This document shows, in pieces, positions 12,901-25,195 of a stretch of 64,000 bases of DNA (within the stretch, counting starts at the first letter, position 1; each line of letters opens with the position of its first letter). Both the position numbers and the translations under genes were made by a program. Under the pieces are notes generated by a model, which was given only the letters and a program-made list of their open reading frames with translations, searched no databases and was not told where the DNA came from. The DNA lies in contig JACDQD010000012.1 in NCBI GenBank assembly GCA_019843655.1, positions 62,001-126,000 on the forward strand, in the 5' to 3' direction. This DNA is from Lethocerus indicus (lineage: Eukaryota > Arthropoda > Insecta > Hemiptera > Belostomatidae).

Positions 12901-13415
12901 ATAAAAGCGATTTTCGACGAGAAAGAGATAACGCTTTTAAAAAAAATACTCGAATATAATTCAATTTACCGACAGGGGATGGACGGGTGTGTGAAGCGCT
13001 AACAATAAGCTCCCCTAACCCTCTAATGCTGTCAACATAAACATGTATATTGGTATTTTTCTACGGTTGGGATTTGATAAATCGAGTGCGTTAAAATGCG
13101 GTCCGTTAAGGAATTGTATTTTTTTTAACCGGAAATGAAAAAAATTTGGCCGCTCTATTACACTATTGTATTCGTGCATCTCAAACGTTTACCCCGATTG
13201 TTGAGAATTAACGCGAATTATATAGAAATCGGAATTGTCGAGCGGGCGGTGGCGGAATCGCGGTTTTCTGTATCGAAACGGTTCCGGTTTCGATTGTACC
13301 GGATTTTCAACGCCGAATTTATTCCGCTATTTTTTTTTTACAGTTGCGCTTCTCAGGTCCGGAACTGAACGCCGAAGAAGTCGTCAGGGACAGATCTCTG
13401 AAATTGTACTACTGA
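9985..13415 (+). CDS. MIX23: MIX23 (CCDC58) homologue, four exons; exon 1 lacks one base
   Basis: Exons: 9985-10013, 10165-10290, 11937-12080, 13344-13415, all with GT-AG introns. Exons 2-4 join in phase 0 and encode DIIKKMRDVDDKLVYTLN..., then a Lys/Glu-rich helical segment and PELNAEEVVRDRSLK before TGA. This is the pattern of MIX23/CCDC58, a small cysteine protein of the mitochondrial intermembrane space linked to protein import. The two inner cysteines are separated by 20 residues, as in the human protein; the C-terminus is shorter and lacks the fourth cysteine. Exon 1 reads MECLDF then TAG. One extra T in the run at 10000-10003 would give MECLDFLEFQ and restore phase 0 with exon 2, as the family expects. 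Either the base is a sequencing error or the allele is broken. With the base restored the protein is about 123 residues. Confidence 0.9.
10500..11510 (+). repeat. Two copies of a roughly 500-bp repeat in MIX23 intron 2
   Basis: A segment beginning CTAATTCACCGACCGTTGTC recurs with a 509-bp offset (GCAGGTACAAATAGAAT at 10601 and 11110). Both copies end near a CAACAGTTTAA word. Between them, 10989-11020 is the inverted complement of 10713-10744 and 11247-11277 (CTACTTTCGGTACGT). This resembles two copies of a non-autonomous element with internal inverted segments. Open frames inside differ between the copies and are not conserved. Confidence 0.8.
12136..12500. mobile_element. Foldback element, copy 1 (MIX23 intron 3)
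   Basis: The left arm starts ACCTGTTTTGTGGTCTGCGA and runs through CGCCGTCTTCAGTAG. The right arm is its inverse (CTACTGAAGATAGCG... to CCTACGG). The arms fold on each other around the ACAAGTGACAGTGCAGTGAG region. The copy is bracketed by the direct repeat TATTAATATTAA (12123-12134 and 12489-12500), a possible target duplication. The right terminus is shortened. Confidence 0.8.
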
Positions 13416-13790
13416 GCGTTGTCGGCAGTTCTACAAACCGCCGAATCGAACCGCAGTAAAACCTCGCCGAATACACTCGAAAGAATGAATTTGAGAAAGT
13501 AGCAATTTAAAAAAAAAAAAAATAAGAGAAAACAAAGAAAAAGATCGGATTCGGTTATAGTCGGGATTGAGGGGAGACCGAAGAGTGGGGAAGGGTTGAA
13601 AATTTGTACACTTTATTTTCAAAGTGTCCCCCCCCTCCCCCCCTGAAATATAACTAAAAGTGTTCTAATCGAGGACACGATATTGATGGACTCGACGCCC
13701 GAACCTCGACGCCTTAGTATTTAGTTCAAACTCTCTAGATGAACCGATTGTACAATTGTTTTTCTTTTTGGTGGATTTTACAATTTGTTA

Positions 13791-13796
13791 AATAAA
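13791..13796 (+). promoter_or_regulatory. Candidate polyadenylation signal of MIX23
   Basis: AATAAA 376 bp after the MIX23 stop, followed by a T-rich stretch. A second AATAAA-like site lies near 13873. Confidence 0.5.
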
Positions 13797-13964
13797 TGTG
13801 TAATTCTGCTTTTCGTCCGTTACCTTCGAGACCGTTCCCCAATTTGTACGGGTACAGTATACACAATTTATAAATAAAATCGATTATAAACCCGAACTGG
13901 AGGACGGAGGTCGCGGAACGACTCGATGCTCAGTAGTTATAAACGACACGTATAACTAACCCGA

Positions 13965-14625
13965 AAGTGACTACTGAAGATGGCGAGAGGCTGAAAAACC
14001 CTGTCCGGCGAGAGGAAATTTACAAAAAAAAAGTTTTAGTCCACTTTTAGGCTAAATACGCAATTGAAATTGTTCACCTCTGAGATCGCCAAAAACGATC
14101 ATTTAAATTATAAATTAAATTGTATATAATGAAATTCTTTCGATACCCTGTTAAATGTAAAGCAACCAAAAAAAAAAAATTATAGGAAGATAAGAAAAAT
14201 GCGATAAGGACATGAAATGAAATCTACAAAAATTTAAATACATAATTGAAATTATGCAATTACCTCCTCAATCGACCATTTAAATTATAAATTAAATTGG
14301 ATATAATAAAATTCTTTCGATACCCTGTTAAATATAAAGCAACCAAAAAAAAAAAAAATTATAGGAAGATAAGAAAAATGCATGGATTTTAAGGTCGATA
14401 CATCGGACATGAAACCGGTCCAGCGAGAGGAAATCTACAAAAAAGTTTTAGTCCACTTTTAGGCTAAATACATAATTGAAATTACCTCTGAGATCACCAA
14501 AAACGATCATTTCAATTAAATTGTATATAATAAAATTCTTTCAATACCCTGTTAAATGTAAGGAACAAAAAAAAAATTATAGGAAGATAAGAAAAATGCA
14601 TGGATTTTAAGGTCGATACATCGGA
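13965..14625 (+). repeat. Three copies of a roughly 190-bp AT-rich repeat
   Basis: Copies at about 14010-14210, 14215-14385 and 14424-14610 share AGTCCACTTTTAGGCTAAAT (absent or altered in the second), ATTCTTTCGATACCCTGTTA and ATTATAGGAAGATAAGAAAA. At the left edge is a foldback remnant (CTACTGAAGATGGCGAGAGG). The repeats fill the gap between the convergent MIX23 and FAM162 genes. Confidence 0.8.
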
Positions 14626-14648
14626 CAAACTGTTTCAGTCTACAAACT

Positions 14649-14654
14649 TTTATT
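14649..14654 (-). promoter_or_regulatory. Candidate polyadenylation signal of FAM162
   Basis: TTTATT on the plus strand (AATAAA-type on the minus strand), about 205 bp beyond the FAM162 stop codon. Confidence 0.4.
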
Positions 14655-14859
14655 GTATACAATTTATACAATAGTTTTCTTTTCAACGGAGAACATACCT
14701 AACAAAAAAAAAAAAAAAATGGACAATGCACGCTCAGTAAATAATACGGCGGAAGCGAATTGTCCGATAGTTATAAAAATTTAAAGCGAAAAACAACGCA
14801 CCGTTTTCGGCGGTATATATTTGGTAGAAATCGTTTCTTTTTTTTTTTTTCAATTTTTG

Positions 14860-17610
14860 TTATTGTTGGGCGGCCCTCTCTCTCTCCGCCCTCGCCTCCT
14901 CCTTTATCTGCCTGTGCCATTCCTGGTTCATCCGGGTCACCGATTCTCCCCTCTCGGCGGCCATCTTGCCGCTGTACGCCACACCGATGCACGCCAATAT
15001 TGTCGCCAGCATCATGTAATTAGCGATACGTATACGCGCCTTGTTGCGAGCCTTTTCGATCGTTTCAATCCTGAAATTAAATAAATAAATTCTCTCTCTC
15101 TCGATAATTTATCTTGTATGAGCTAAATTTCGGAGAGTTTCACGACTTCTTTAAAAAAAAAAATACAGATACAATACGTCTGTTAATATACGTATATTAT
15201 GGTACGTAATTAAGCGTATTGGCCCGACGGCCTTACCGCTGTAAGTATGTTGGACCGAGAAAAAAATTTCTGTATAAAAATTCGAAAATCGAAAGTTACC
15301 CGACATCCCCGATAAGAAACTGTCCCTCTGTTTAATTATAAATTAAACACTTTCAGTCTCTCTGTCAGTTTTTACGTTATAATTTGGAGAAATTTCCGTT
15401 TTTTTTGTTTTCGAACGGTCGGTTTTATAAATTTAAGATCATTTCGGTGGTCGAATATTTCAGTAATAAATAATAATTGCTGTCTGCGGGGAAATACTCG
15501 TAAATCGATATTTCATCGAACTAAAACGATAATGAATTGATCTTAAAAAATTAACTCTAAAGGAAATTTCGATCAAAAAATTAATGACGGAATATATTAT
15601 TATTACGTTGTTAGCAATACTGACTATTGAATTGTACCTGTTACAGGATTCTGATTTATCGTCGAAATACCGAAGAGAAAAATTGGTAGACGAATCGAAA
15701 AAAAAAAATTATTTCGGGCCATTTTTTTTTGTTTTCATGTTCCTTAGTATAAAACGGCTCTTAGAGCAAACAAAATATATTATTAGATTTAGACTGTAGC
15801 CCGACTTTTTAGGATATAATATCGGAGACTTTCTGTAGACATTGCTGTTGCGAGTATAATCATTTCTGAAAGCGATAGCGGGGGGGAAAAAAATTTTTTT
15901 TTGTTAAATTTTTTGCTAACTTCGACAAAAAAACCTCATATATTCTCTCTCTCGCCATCAATCAGTAAAATTGGCAGAGATTATCGAAGACTTGTGCGCT
16001 ATCAACGGATTAACATTCGGACAGTATACGCCCCCCCACTTATGTATTATCAGATTGGTATCGATAATTATCGGATAATGAAAGTGTGCAGTTGGCGAAT
16101 ACGGAGTGCAATTTTTGACGTTGGACGTTTCCGAAAAATACAGTTCAATGTGTAGACGGCGGCGCGATACGTCTACAGACCTACAGACAATAGATTTTCT
16201 GTTATTGCGGATAGACTGAAATGTAAACGGTTCGTTTTGTTTGTGCACCGAATATTTTCCTAACGCAAACACGCTTTTTAGTTCGACTGTAAACAGTGAA
16301 CACGTATCCGGTTTCGGTTAAAAGAAAAATACCGTTGCGCGATTCAAAAATAAGTCTCTCGAGTCCTACAACAAAAGTTGAACAAATATCTCGGACTCTG
16401 CAGTAAAAATTGAATTTAATTGCAAAACTATTCTTGTATTTATACTGTCAGTTGGAGAAATAAATACTAACGAGTTAATAAAACATCGAGGAGGTAAAAC
16501 AGGTTTATAAATAAAAAATGCGTATAGATAATATAAAAATCGTACAATGTACTTGAAAATTAAAGGAGGAAGCAATTAAAGCGCATTTGAATTCACATTC
16601 GGAATTTTATGTTGCGAAATTGCAATATACACAAAAATTGGATGCAATATAATGGGGAAATAATTATTTTTATGCGTTATACTAGTTCAGTATAGAAAAT
16701 GTTGTTAAATACAATTTGCAAGAATGTTTGTACGTCGCGTTTAATTTAATTTAGAGAGTAGATAATTAATTGTTTAAACGAATAGATAGGGCCGGAAAAA
16801 TTCTATTAAAAAGAATTGTAATATAGAAAATGTTTAAACATGAATACAGCGGATAAAATTCTATTTCTTTTACGCTTTTCATGGGGTTTGTTAGAAGAGG
16901 CGTAAGCGAAATATTAAGGCTTAGGTTTCAAAGAAGTGTGAGGATATATTATCATCAATTATCGAGTAGGTCGAAATGAGATATTCAGTTTGCTTGCACT
17001 TTGCAAAATTCCAAGAACTGTTTGTTTGCTCGCGATATTAACAGTCCAAACAGTTATTCGGAAGCCCAGGACTTTTCATCATTATTAGTTTACAAATTTA
17101 CAAGCGAAAGAAGGCGGGAAAGAGAGAGAGAGATAGAAAAGACCGTAGGTTCGGTGATGTTTCTATCTCCTCTCTCGCTGCGGTTCGGTCTTTCGCCAGA
17201 CCGCGGTTTCGGCCTCTCGCCATCTTCAGTAGCGCCCCCTGTGTCGGTCACGTTTGACGTTTTTTGTGTTCATTTCGCGACATTCAACACACGCACTGTG
17301 TTCGCCTTTGAAATTTTCCGACACAACGACTAGTCGAAAATATAATAGCCGAGAACGATACACAGTTAAAAACAGTGGAATATTTTGTAATTTTCAGTTA
17401 AGTATTCACATACTAACCTGAAGAATTCTATCGGGCAATGGTTTAAATTGTAAATTTTGTCGTACCGAATTTTTTTTTTGGTTTTAATCGCGATATAAAA
17501 AATGTTTTTTTGCACTTGTCACTGTCAGCACTTTGGATGTTTTTTTGGGGGCATCCTCACTGCACTGTGTCACTTTCACATGTACTGTAGTGTCTGTCAG
17601 TATGTCAGTC

Positions 17611-17656
<46 letters not shown>

Positions 17657-18466
17657 TGTTATTGTTATTGGGGGTTACTGTTATTGTGAAAGGTGACACA
17701 GTGGGGGCAGTGAGGATGCCCCCGAAAAAAAACATCCAAAGTGCCGACAGCGACTGACGCGGGGCGCTACTGAAGACGGCGAGCGGCCGAAACCCGTCCA
17801 AACCGCCGGCGAGAGGAGACAGAAACGCCGCGTAACCTACGGCATTCCAACGACCCCCTCGCAGGCCACAAAACAGGTATTAGATGGAAAAGAGTTGAGA
17901 TATTTTGCGTTTTCGGCCTTACGGTACGCTCCTCGGTATCTCGTCGCGGCTCTTATACCGTCCGGTCCAGACGAGTAGACGGCGTTCTAAATTATTCGGG
18001 GCGTGCATTTTGCGATCTACAAGAGAAAACAGAAGAGAAATAAAAAAATAAAGCAAAAAAAAAGAGAGAGAGGAAAACTGTTTGAGGGAGGAAGTAGAGC
18101 ATCCTGTAATAGGGACCCACCCGATGTCTACATTTTCGGGCTCGGGAAATTATTTATTTTTTTAAATTTGCCAATCGTTTAATACTGAATTCTGTAAATT
18201 GGACCGAAGAATAAAACGCCGGTAATAGCGCCCCGGAGGGGTGGGGGGAGGGGGCTATCACTATTATTATGAATTAGTTATCTCTATGAGGAAATTGGGG
18301 ACTTACAGATAATTTCGTGGACGTCGACTTCGGGCTTCTGCTGTTGCGGCGCCTCTTTGGCCGGCTCCGCGGCGGCGGCGGCCTTCAAGTTCTTCTCGGT
18401 GGACATCGCCCTCCCGAAGACGGCCAGCCTCGCCTTAACGCCGGCCGTAACCAACAGTCTGGACAT
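14860..18466 (-). CDS. FAM162: FAM162/UPF0389 family mitochondrial membrane protein, three exons
   Basis: Minus-strand exons: 18466-18307, 18016-17923, 15070-14860, with donors GTAAGT and GTAAGG and acceptors TTGTAG and TTTCAG. They join in frame to 154 codons plus TAA. Residues 1-21 (MSRLLVTAGVKARLAVFGRA) are Arg/Lys-rich without acidic residues, like a mitochondrial presequence. Residues 22-50 are Ala/Pro/Gln-rich linker. Residues 62-84 (LERRLLVWTGRYKSRDEIP) and 85-119 (IEKARNKARIRIANYMM, then a hydrophobic span at about 103-119, then SGKMAAERGESVTRMN) are diagnostic of FAM162/UPF0389. The length is normal for the family. Vertebrate FAM162A is tied to hypoxia-induced apoptosis; the role in invertebrates is unclear. 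The gene is convergent with MIX23 and divergent from ARL13B. A foldback element in intron 2 ends only about 44 bp from exon 2. Confidence 0.92.
15071..17142. other. FAM162 intron 2, non-repeat part
   Basis: AT-rich intronic sequence with many A/T homopolymers. No exon, RNA gene or ordered repeat recognised. Short open frames in it show no family resemblance. Confidence 0.6.
17143..17879. mobile_element. Foldback element, copy 2, with (TA)n (FAM162 intron 2)
   Basis: The left arm starts at CCGTAGGTTCGG and carries CGCCATCTTCAGTAGCGCCC. A diverged middle at about 17330-17500 is followed by CACTTTGGATGTTTTTT, a (TA)n tract (17614-17655) and the right arm GGATGCCCCCGAAAAA...CTACTGAAGACGGCGAGCGG...CCACAAAACAGGT. 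The right terminus is complete and lies beside FAM162 exon 2. Confidence 0.8.
17614..17655. repeat. (TA)n microsatellite
   Basis: A TA tract of about 40 bp at the turn of foldback copy 2. Confidence 0.95.
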
Positions 18467-19875
18467 CGGTCTGAACTGACAGAAACGGCTGTTGTATTCA
18501 CCGTACGGAGGACGGCGGGCGAATGAAGGCCGGGACGAAGTAGAAGGGGGGAAAAAAAAAACGTCAAACTGCGCTCTCCGCTCGGGGCTAATATATTATA
18601 AATGGACGGCCCAGTGTTGCCACGCTGAAGGCCGGCCGGGGACAACAGAAATATTACCTTTTCGTAGGGCCGAATTAAAATTTTTAAAATATAAATTAAA
18701 ACACGCCTAGAATCAGATCGAAAACAGATCTATTAACAAAGTATAAATGAAATGTAGTGATCAAACTGAGAAATATTGGGTTGACAACCAAGTAATTGGG
18801 GAAGTGGCGTTGAACATATTTTTAAGCACGTCACAGTACATCTTTGCACAGATAAGATTCTTCGATACGTTATTATTTCTGGTCCTTTCTGTGAAATATT
18901 CGGATATTACATTGAATTGTGTGTGTATAAAAAGCTAAAATACGGTGAACCGAAGTGAGCGTTTCCGTCACATATCATATATGTTTTTATTTTCCCAAAG
19001 GTGTTATAACGCCTCGCAGGCTCATTTGGATTTAATTCAAAACAGAAGATATTTTTAAAAAAATATATATAATACGCGGAAAATATACAGAATAATAACA
19101 GCGAAACGAAAATAAAAATTTATTTAGTAATAAAAATAACAGGTTTTATCGATTTACAGGATTTCTAAAAGTAAAAATCATAATAGTTATCAAAATAACC
19201 GATTCTATAGTTTTATACGATGTTGAAACTCAACATTTGTAGTTGAACTATTAGCCGAATATAATGAGCGGAATAAAAAAATAAAGCGAAATGCTATCGC
19301 AATAGTGTAAAAATGAAAGATTTTAAAGCTTTACGCGGTGTTAAATATACAAATTATCGATGAATAAGTTATAACATGCTTGGGGATAAATTATCGGATT
19401 AAAATTTTCAGCCGTGAAAAAAGTTTCGTTTTCGTTGGTAGTTTTCGATATGGGGGGGAAAAATATCGCTTTGAATTCAGTGAAAAGTATCTTAACGTGA
19501 ATAAAATGAACGTTTCAAAGATACTTTGTGACTGTGTCGGGCGGTGGACCGTTTTGTTGCCGGCGACAAATGAGCTTGGCGATTATTTAAAATTTAAATC
19601 TATTCAATTTTTTTAACGCGTCGATTGTGGGGAGGTTAGGAGAAGCGTTGGTTTTCAGGATTATTTCAGGTTTTTTCTACGGATTTTTTTACCGTTCCGA
19701 TTGTAACCTCCCCCGGCGTACTGCCGCGTCAGGTTACGTTGCCATTGGGAATGTTTACTGGGACAAACGGAATGACGGGCTGTCCGCCCGCCTTCTTCGG
19801 GATATTTCCCGTTCGGAATTGTCGATTTTAGCGTGAAAAATACCGGTTTTTTTTCGTTATTGTAATGTCGCCAAA
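18467..19875. other. Divergent promoter interval between FAM162 and ARL13B
   Basis: 1.4 kb separating two divergent start codons. It should hold both promoters. Part of it (18740-18960) is a degenerate mariner-derived fragment. The rest is AT-rich. No TATA box can be assigned with confidence. Confidence 0.5.
18740..18960. mobile_element. Degenerate mariner-related fragment, copy 1
   Basis: Shares TTCTTCGATACGTTATTATT, GGTGAACCGAAGTGAGC and the CATATTTTTAAGCACGTC/TTTGCACAGATAAG words with segments at 51394-51900 and 61890-62700, where mariner transposase pieces can be read. Confidence 0.6.
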
Positions 19876-21085
19876 ATGGGGAAATGCTTTTGCTGTATAC
19901 CGTTTCGCATTATCAAGCGCTACAAGAATACCAACAGGTCGGGGAAACGGTCGGCATTTCACTTGGGATATTTTCTGGCTTCACTGTATTTCAATTAAAG
20001 TTTTTTTCTTTTCTTTTTACAGAAGAATCGTCCTTCTGTTGGCCGGACTCGACAATGCCGGAAAGACGACAGCAGCCAAAGGCCTAGTCGGAGGTATAAT
20101 TCGCTTCAATAATTACTCAGAGTAGTCGAACAAAACTGTCTATAAATTGTGCCATTTTCCGCAGAATTATATATCAAAAAAATGTAATTGTTCGACTTCG
20201 ATGATACAAGACCGGGCGATATTTCAGATGAAACCTTTCGGCCGTATAAAAATGAATTTTCTACATACCTTTAATGTCAGATTAAACCTACGAAAATATT
20301 GTTTTTTTTTTGGTCGTTGGACCTAAGAAATGTAGCGTGGATTTTTAGATTTGTGACCGCGCTTATATCGATGTAAAAAGTGTCTGTATGGATTGAAATT
20401 ACGTAGTATAAATTAACCATTTCGATGCCGTGGTCTTCCGGAGAAAATATCCACCGTAGCCAAATATTTTTTTTGCGATTATACGAAATCAATTGGAATA
20501 GATTTTACGTGTGTATTTAGAACGGTCCAGAAAAAGTAAAATAAGTATTCTTTTAAACCGACACAAATATGTGACGCCGGGCTATAGATAAAAACTGAAC
20601 GCGCCCACGTGTCACATATATGTGTCGCATTAAATTAGAAGAAATTGATTATAAGACAAAAAATATAAATACAATTTATCGATACGAAATTCGTTTTATT
20701 TTACGAAAATTCGTCATTTTGTCGAGAGATATGTTTTGTGTTAAAAAATATTAAATAATTTTTATAGCTCGCTTATATCTAGCTACTTAGGTGACAATTT
20801 TAATAATTTTTCCTTTTTAAATTTAACTTAAATCGGCCGTTAATTTCACTGACCCCGCTAAAACGACCTATTCGACTGTTATAAAGACTCTAAATAATCT
20901 AACGCGATATTGTTGTAATAATCGGGAAAATCTACAATAAAACCCGATAACTAAATTTTGTTTTGTATTTAACCGGTGTTAAATTCATTTAGAACCAAAA
21001 ATAAAATTTAGGAAAATGACTAAGACACTAAGAAAACTTTTTTATGTCAGTTAAAAAAACAAGATATTAGTTAAACATGCAGGCC

Positions 21086-21131
<46 letters not shown>

Positions 21132-24100
21132 CTTTAATTTATCATTATTTTGAAACGCTCTAATATTTTACTTAAATAATTTCAATCTTCTAATATTACT
21201 ATACGTATTATTTTTTATTTTAAAATTTAATTCGATTAGCGCAATTTATCGTTAATATTAATGAAATGTATTCGATTTCGCACTGAACAATACGAACTAG
21301 TACTGGAAATTATTATTGCGTTATTAAAAAACAAAAAAAATGTTTTTACTTTTTCAATAGAAAATCTCGGGTTTCTTACAGTGAAGAGAACAAGAAATGC
21401 TCGATTTTAAATTGTTCCGCTGAATGACTTTATTTTAAAATTCAGTTTAATTCGATTAACGCCATTTATCGGTGATATTGATGAGCACGCAGGCGACAAC
21501 AGACCAATTATTAAGCCGTTCAATCGGTATAAATAGAAAACGTATCCGATCGTTATTTATACACTTTAAATCTTATCTTTCAGATTCTGTGGACAACGTC
21601 GTACCGACCGTTGGTTTTACGTCGATAAGACTAATTCACAGAGGTTACAGCGTAACAATATACGATCTCGGCGGTGGACCGCAGATTAGAGGAATATGGA
21701 ATAAATATTTCAGCGACGTAAGAATCGAATTTTTATATTCAATATCGTAATATTTGAACAGACGGCGAGATGCATTCAATCGCGAGAGTTTGTTACGTGT
21801 ACAGTATTACAGTTCTTCGGTGTAATTTATTTTCTATATTTATGCGCGCAGAATGCGTTTCGATAAAATTTTAATACATCGAATTTAAATTTGAATCTGC
21901 TCAACGTCGATTTAAAAGTTCAGTCGCGTTCAGTTTTGAAAATTGGTATTGATTTACATTAAAATCGGTTACTTGTACTAATTTTAGTGTTGTTGATTTC
22001 AACTAGAAATTGTAAAACAGTTTATTGTTGGAAATTAAGGTGTCACCTTTAAATTGTGCATTGGCGATTATTTGTATCATTTTTATTCTTTGAAAAAGTT
22101 TTAAGCGAAAGTGTTCCCGGAATCAATTTTTCCGACTTGACGCCGTCAGAAATTAGAAGAAAAAATTATGCAGATTTAAATTCTAAAATATTAAACATTT
22201 TTCTAATAAATTGTTACTTTTCTTGTAGGTTCACGGCGTTATATTTGTGGTCGATGCTAGTGACGTTTCACGGATTGGCGAATGTAAAACCGAATTGGAA
22301 AAATTACTGTCGCATGAAAAACTCGCTGGGAAACCTGTATTGCTGTAAGTATTTTTCAATTTACAAAGGAAATTGATTTTTTTCGCATTCGTTATTTTTG
22401 TAGTACATTCACAAGTTTTGAAAATTCGAAGATATGTTCTACAATTTTTTTTTTTTTTTAGTTTTACATGGGAGAAAATTTGATATTATGTTGTGGGTTT
22501 TGTAACAATTTCAAAACCTACTTTTCGCAGTCTTGTCTCTTATTGTATCGAATCAAATTATGTTTTTCAATAGTTTTTGAAAACAGGTTATCGAAATTTT
22601 GTTTCGACTCAACGTCGTTGTAGATATAACGGATTATTACATGGGAGAAAATATTCTGTTGTGGGTTTTGTAACGATTTCAAAACATTTTTTTGCACTTT
22701 GCTTCTCTGTACTCTGTTTCTCGTTGTATCGAATCGAATTATGTTTTTCAATAGTTTTTGAAAATAGATTATCGAAATTTTGTTTCGACTCAACGTCGTT
22801 GTAGATGTAACGGATTATTACATGGGAGAAAAATTGATATTCTTTTGTGGGTTTTGTAACAATTTCAAAACATTTTTTTGCACTTTGCTTCTCCGTACTC
22901 TGTTTCCCGTTGTATCGAATCGAATTATGTTTTTCAATAGTTTTTGAAAATAGGTTATCGAAATTTTGTTTCGACCCAACGTCGTTGTAGATGTAACGGA
23001 TTATTACATGGGAGAAAAATTGATATTCTGTTGTGGGTTTTGTAACAATTTCAAAACATTTTTTTGCACTTTGCTTCTCTGTACTCTGTTTCTCATTGTA
23101 TCGAATCGAATTATGTTTTTCAATAGTTTTTGAAAATAGATTATCGAAGTTTTGTTTTAAATGAATGTTGTAGATGTAACGGATTATTACATGGGAGAAA
23201 ATATTCTGTTGTGGGTCTTGTAACGATTTCATCGAATTTCATGAATTTCATTTATCATTTTTTTATATTTTAATCGGACAGTTTGTATCCGAATTGTTTT
23301 TTATAAACGCCCTTCTGTCGCATTCGAAGTAGCGAAACGATTCTGCTCGAATTTCTGTTGGCAGGCTCGCTAACAAACAGGACGTTTTGGGCGCGATGGA
23401 CGAAATCGATATAGTCGAGAGCCTCGGCGTCGAACAGTTGGTCAACCGGCAGAAGTGTCCGACGCTCGTCGAAATATGCTCGGCGGCTGAAGGTCAGCGC
23501 GGTACGGCCGGCATTGACCCGGGCCTCCTCAGCGGCTACAGGTAACGGCCCGAGTATTGATCGCGGCGTAAATATTACAGCCGGTTGGTTACGAGGGCTG
23601 GCCGGAAACGCATCGGCGCATAATGCCGGCCGACAATAGCGCAGTAATAATTCAGTTTAGAATGTCAGTGTTCTCTCTCGAAAAGTCAGTCCGCGCAACA
23701 ATCTAGAATCGAGCATTTCTTGTTCACCTCACTGTAAGAAACACGAGATTTTCTATTGAAAAAGTAAAAATATTTGTTTTAATAACGCAATAATAATTTC
23801 CAGTACTAGTGAACGTGCCCAGAAGTCGCCTGCGTCCTCATCAATATTACCGATAAAGCTAATCGAATTAAACTAAATTTAGAAGTCATTCAATTTAGAA
23901 TCGAGCATTTCTTGTTGTTTCTTCATAAGAAACACGAGATTTTCTATTGAAAAAGTAAAAATATTTGTTTTAATAACGCAATAATAATTTCCAGTACTAG
24001 TGAACGTGCCCAGAAGTCGCCTGCGTCCTCATCAATATTACCGATAAATGGCGCTAATCGAATTAAACTAAATTTAGAAAATAAAGTCATTCCGCGCAAC

Positions 24101-25138
24101 AATTTAGAATCGAGCATTTCTTGTTGTTTCCCCTTCACTTCGCTGTAAGAAATTGCGAGATTTTCTATTGAAAAAGTAAAAATATTTGTTTTAATAACGC
24201 AATAATAATTTCCAGTACTAGTGAACGTGCTCAGAAGTTTCTGCCGTCATCAATATTACCGATAAATGGCGCTAATCGAATTAAACTAAATTTAGAAAAT
24301 AAAGTCATTCCGCGCAACAATTTAGAATCGAGCATTTCTTGTTGTTTCCCCTTCACTTCGCTGTAAGAAACACGAGATTTTCTATTGAAAAAGTAAAAAT
24401 ATTTGTTTTAATAACGCAATAATAATTTCCAGTACTAGTGAACGTGCCCAGAAGTCGCCTGCGTGCTCATCAATATTACCGATAAATGGCGCTAATCGAA
24501 TTAAACTAAATTTAGAAAATAAAGTCATTCCGCGGAACAATTTAGAATCGAGCATTTCTTGTTCACCTCACTGTAAGAAACCCGAGATTTTCTATTGAAA
24601 AAGTAAAAACATTTTTTTTTTTTGTTTTAATAACGCAATAATAATTTCCGGTACTAGTTCGTATAGTTCAGTGCGAAATCGAATACATTTCATTAATATT
24701 ACCGATAAATTGCACTAATCGAATTGAATTTTAAAATAAAAATAATGCGTATAGTAATATTAGAAGATTGAAATTATATAAGTAAAATATTAGAGCGTTT
24801 CAAAATAATGATAAATTAAAGAATCAATGATATATTTATATGTTGTGGCCTGCATGTTTAACTTAATATCTTGTTTTTTTAACTAACTTACAGAAGTTTT
24901 CCTAGTGTCTTAGTCATTTTATTTCCTAAATTTTTTTTTTTTTTTTAAGGTGGCTCCTGCGACAGATAATAAAAGACTATTCGAAGTTGAACGGGCGCGT
25001 CGAGAAGGACATGAAGGAGGAACACGAAAGGATATCGGAGATGAGAGAGTCCTGGAGGAGGGAAAGGGACAGAGAGGCGGACAGCGAAGAGACGAGGGAA
25101 AATTATACAAATTTCTTCAGACCGATCGACGAAGTTGT

Positions 25139-25195
<57 letters not shown>

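Noticed and set aside
15584..16272. Several open frames in FAM162 intron 2
   Set aside because: AT-rich, no domains, and located inside a well-supported intron.
22609..23232. 207-codon open frame on the minus strand
   Set aside because: It consists of repeated 185-bp units inside ARL13B intron 4 and is open only because the unit has no stop in that frame.
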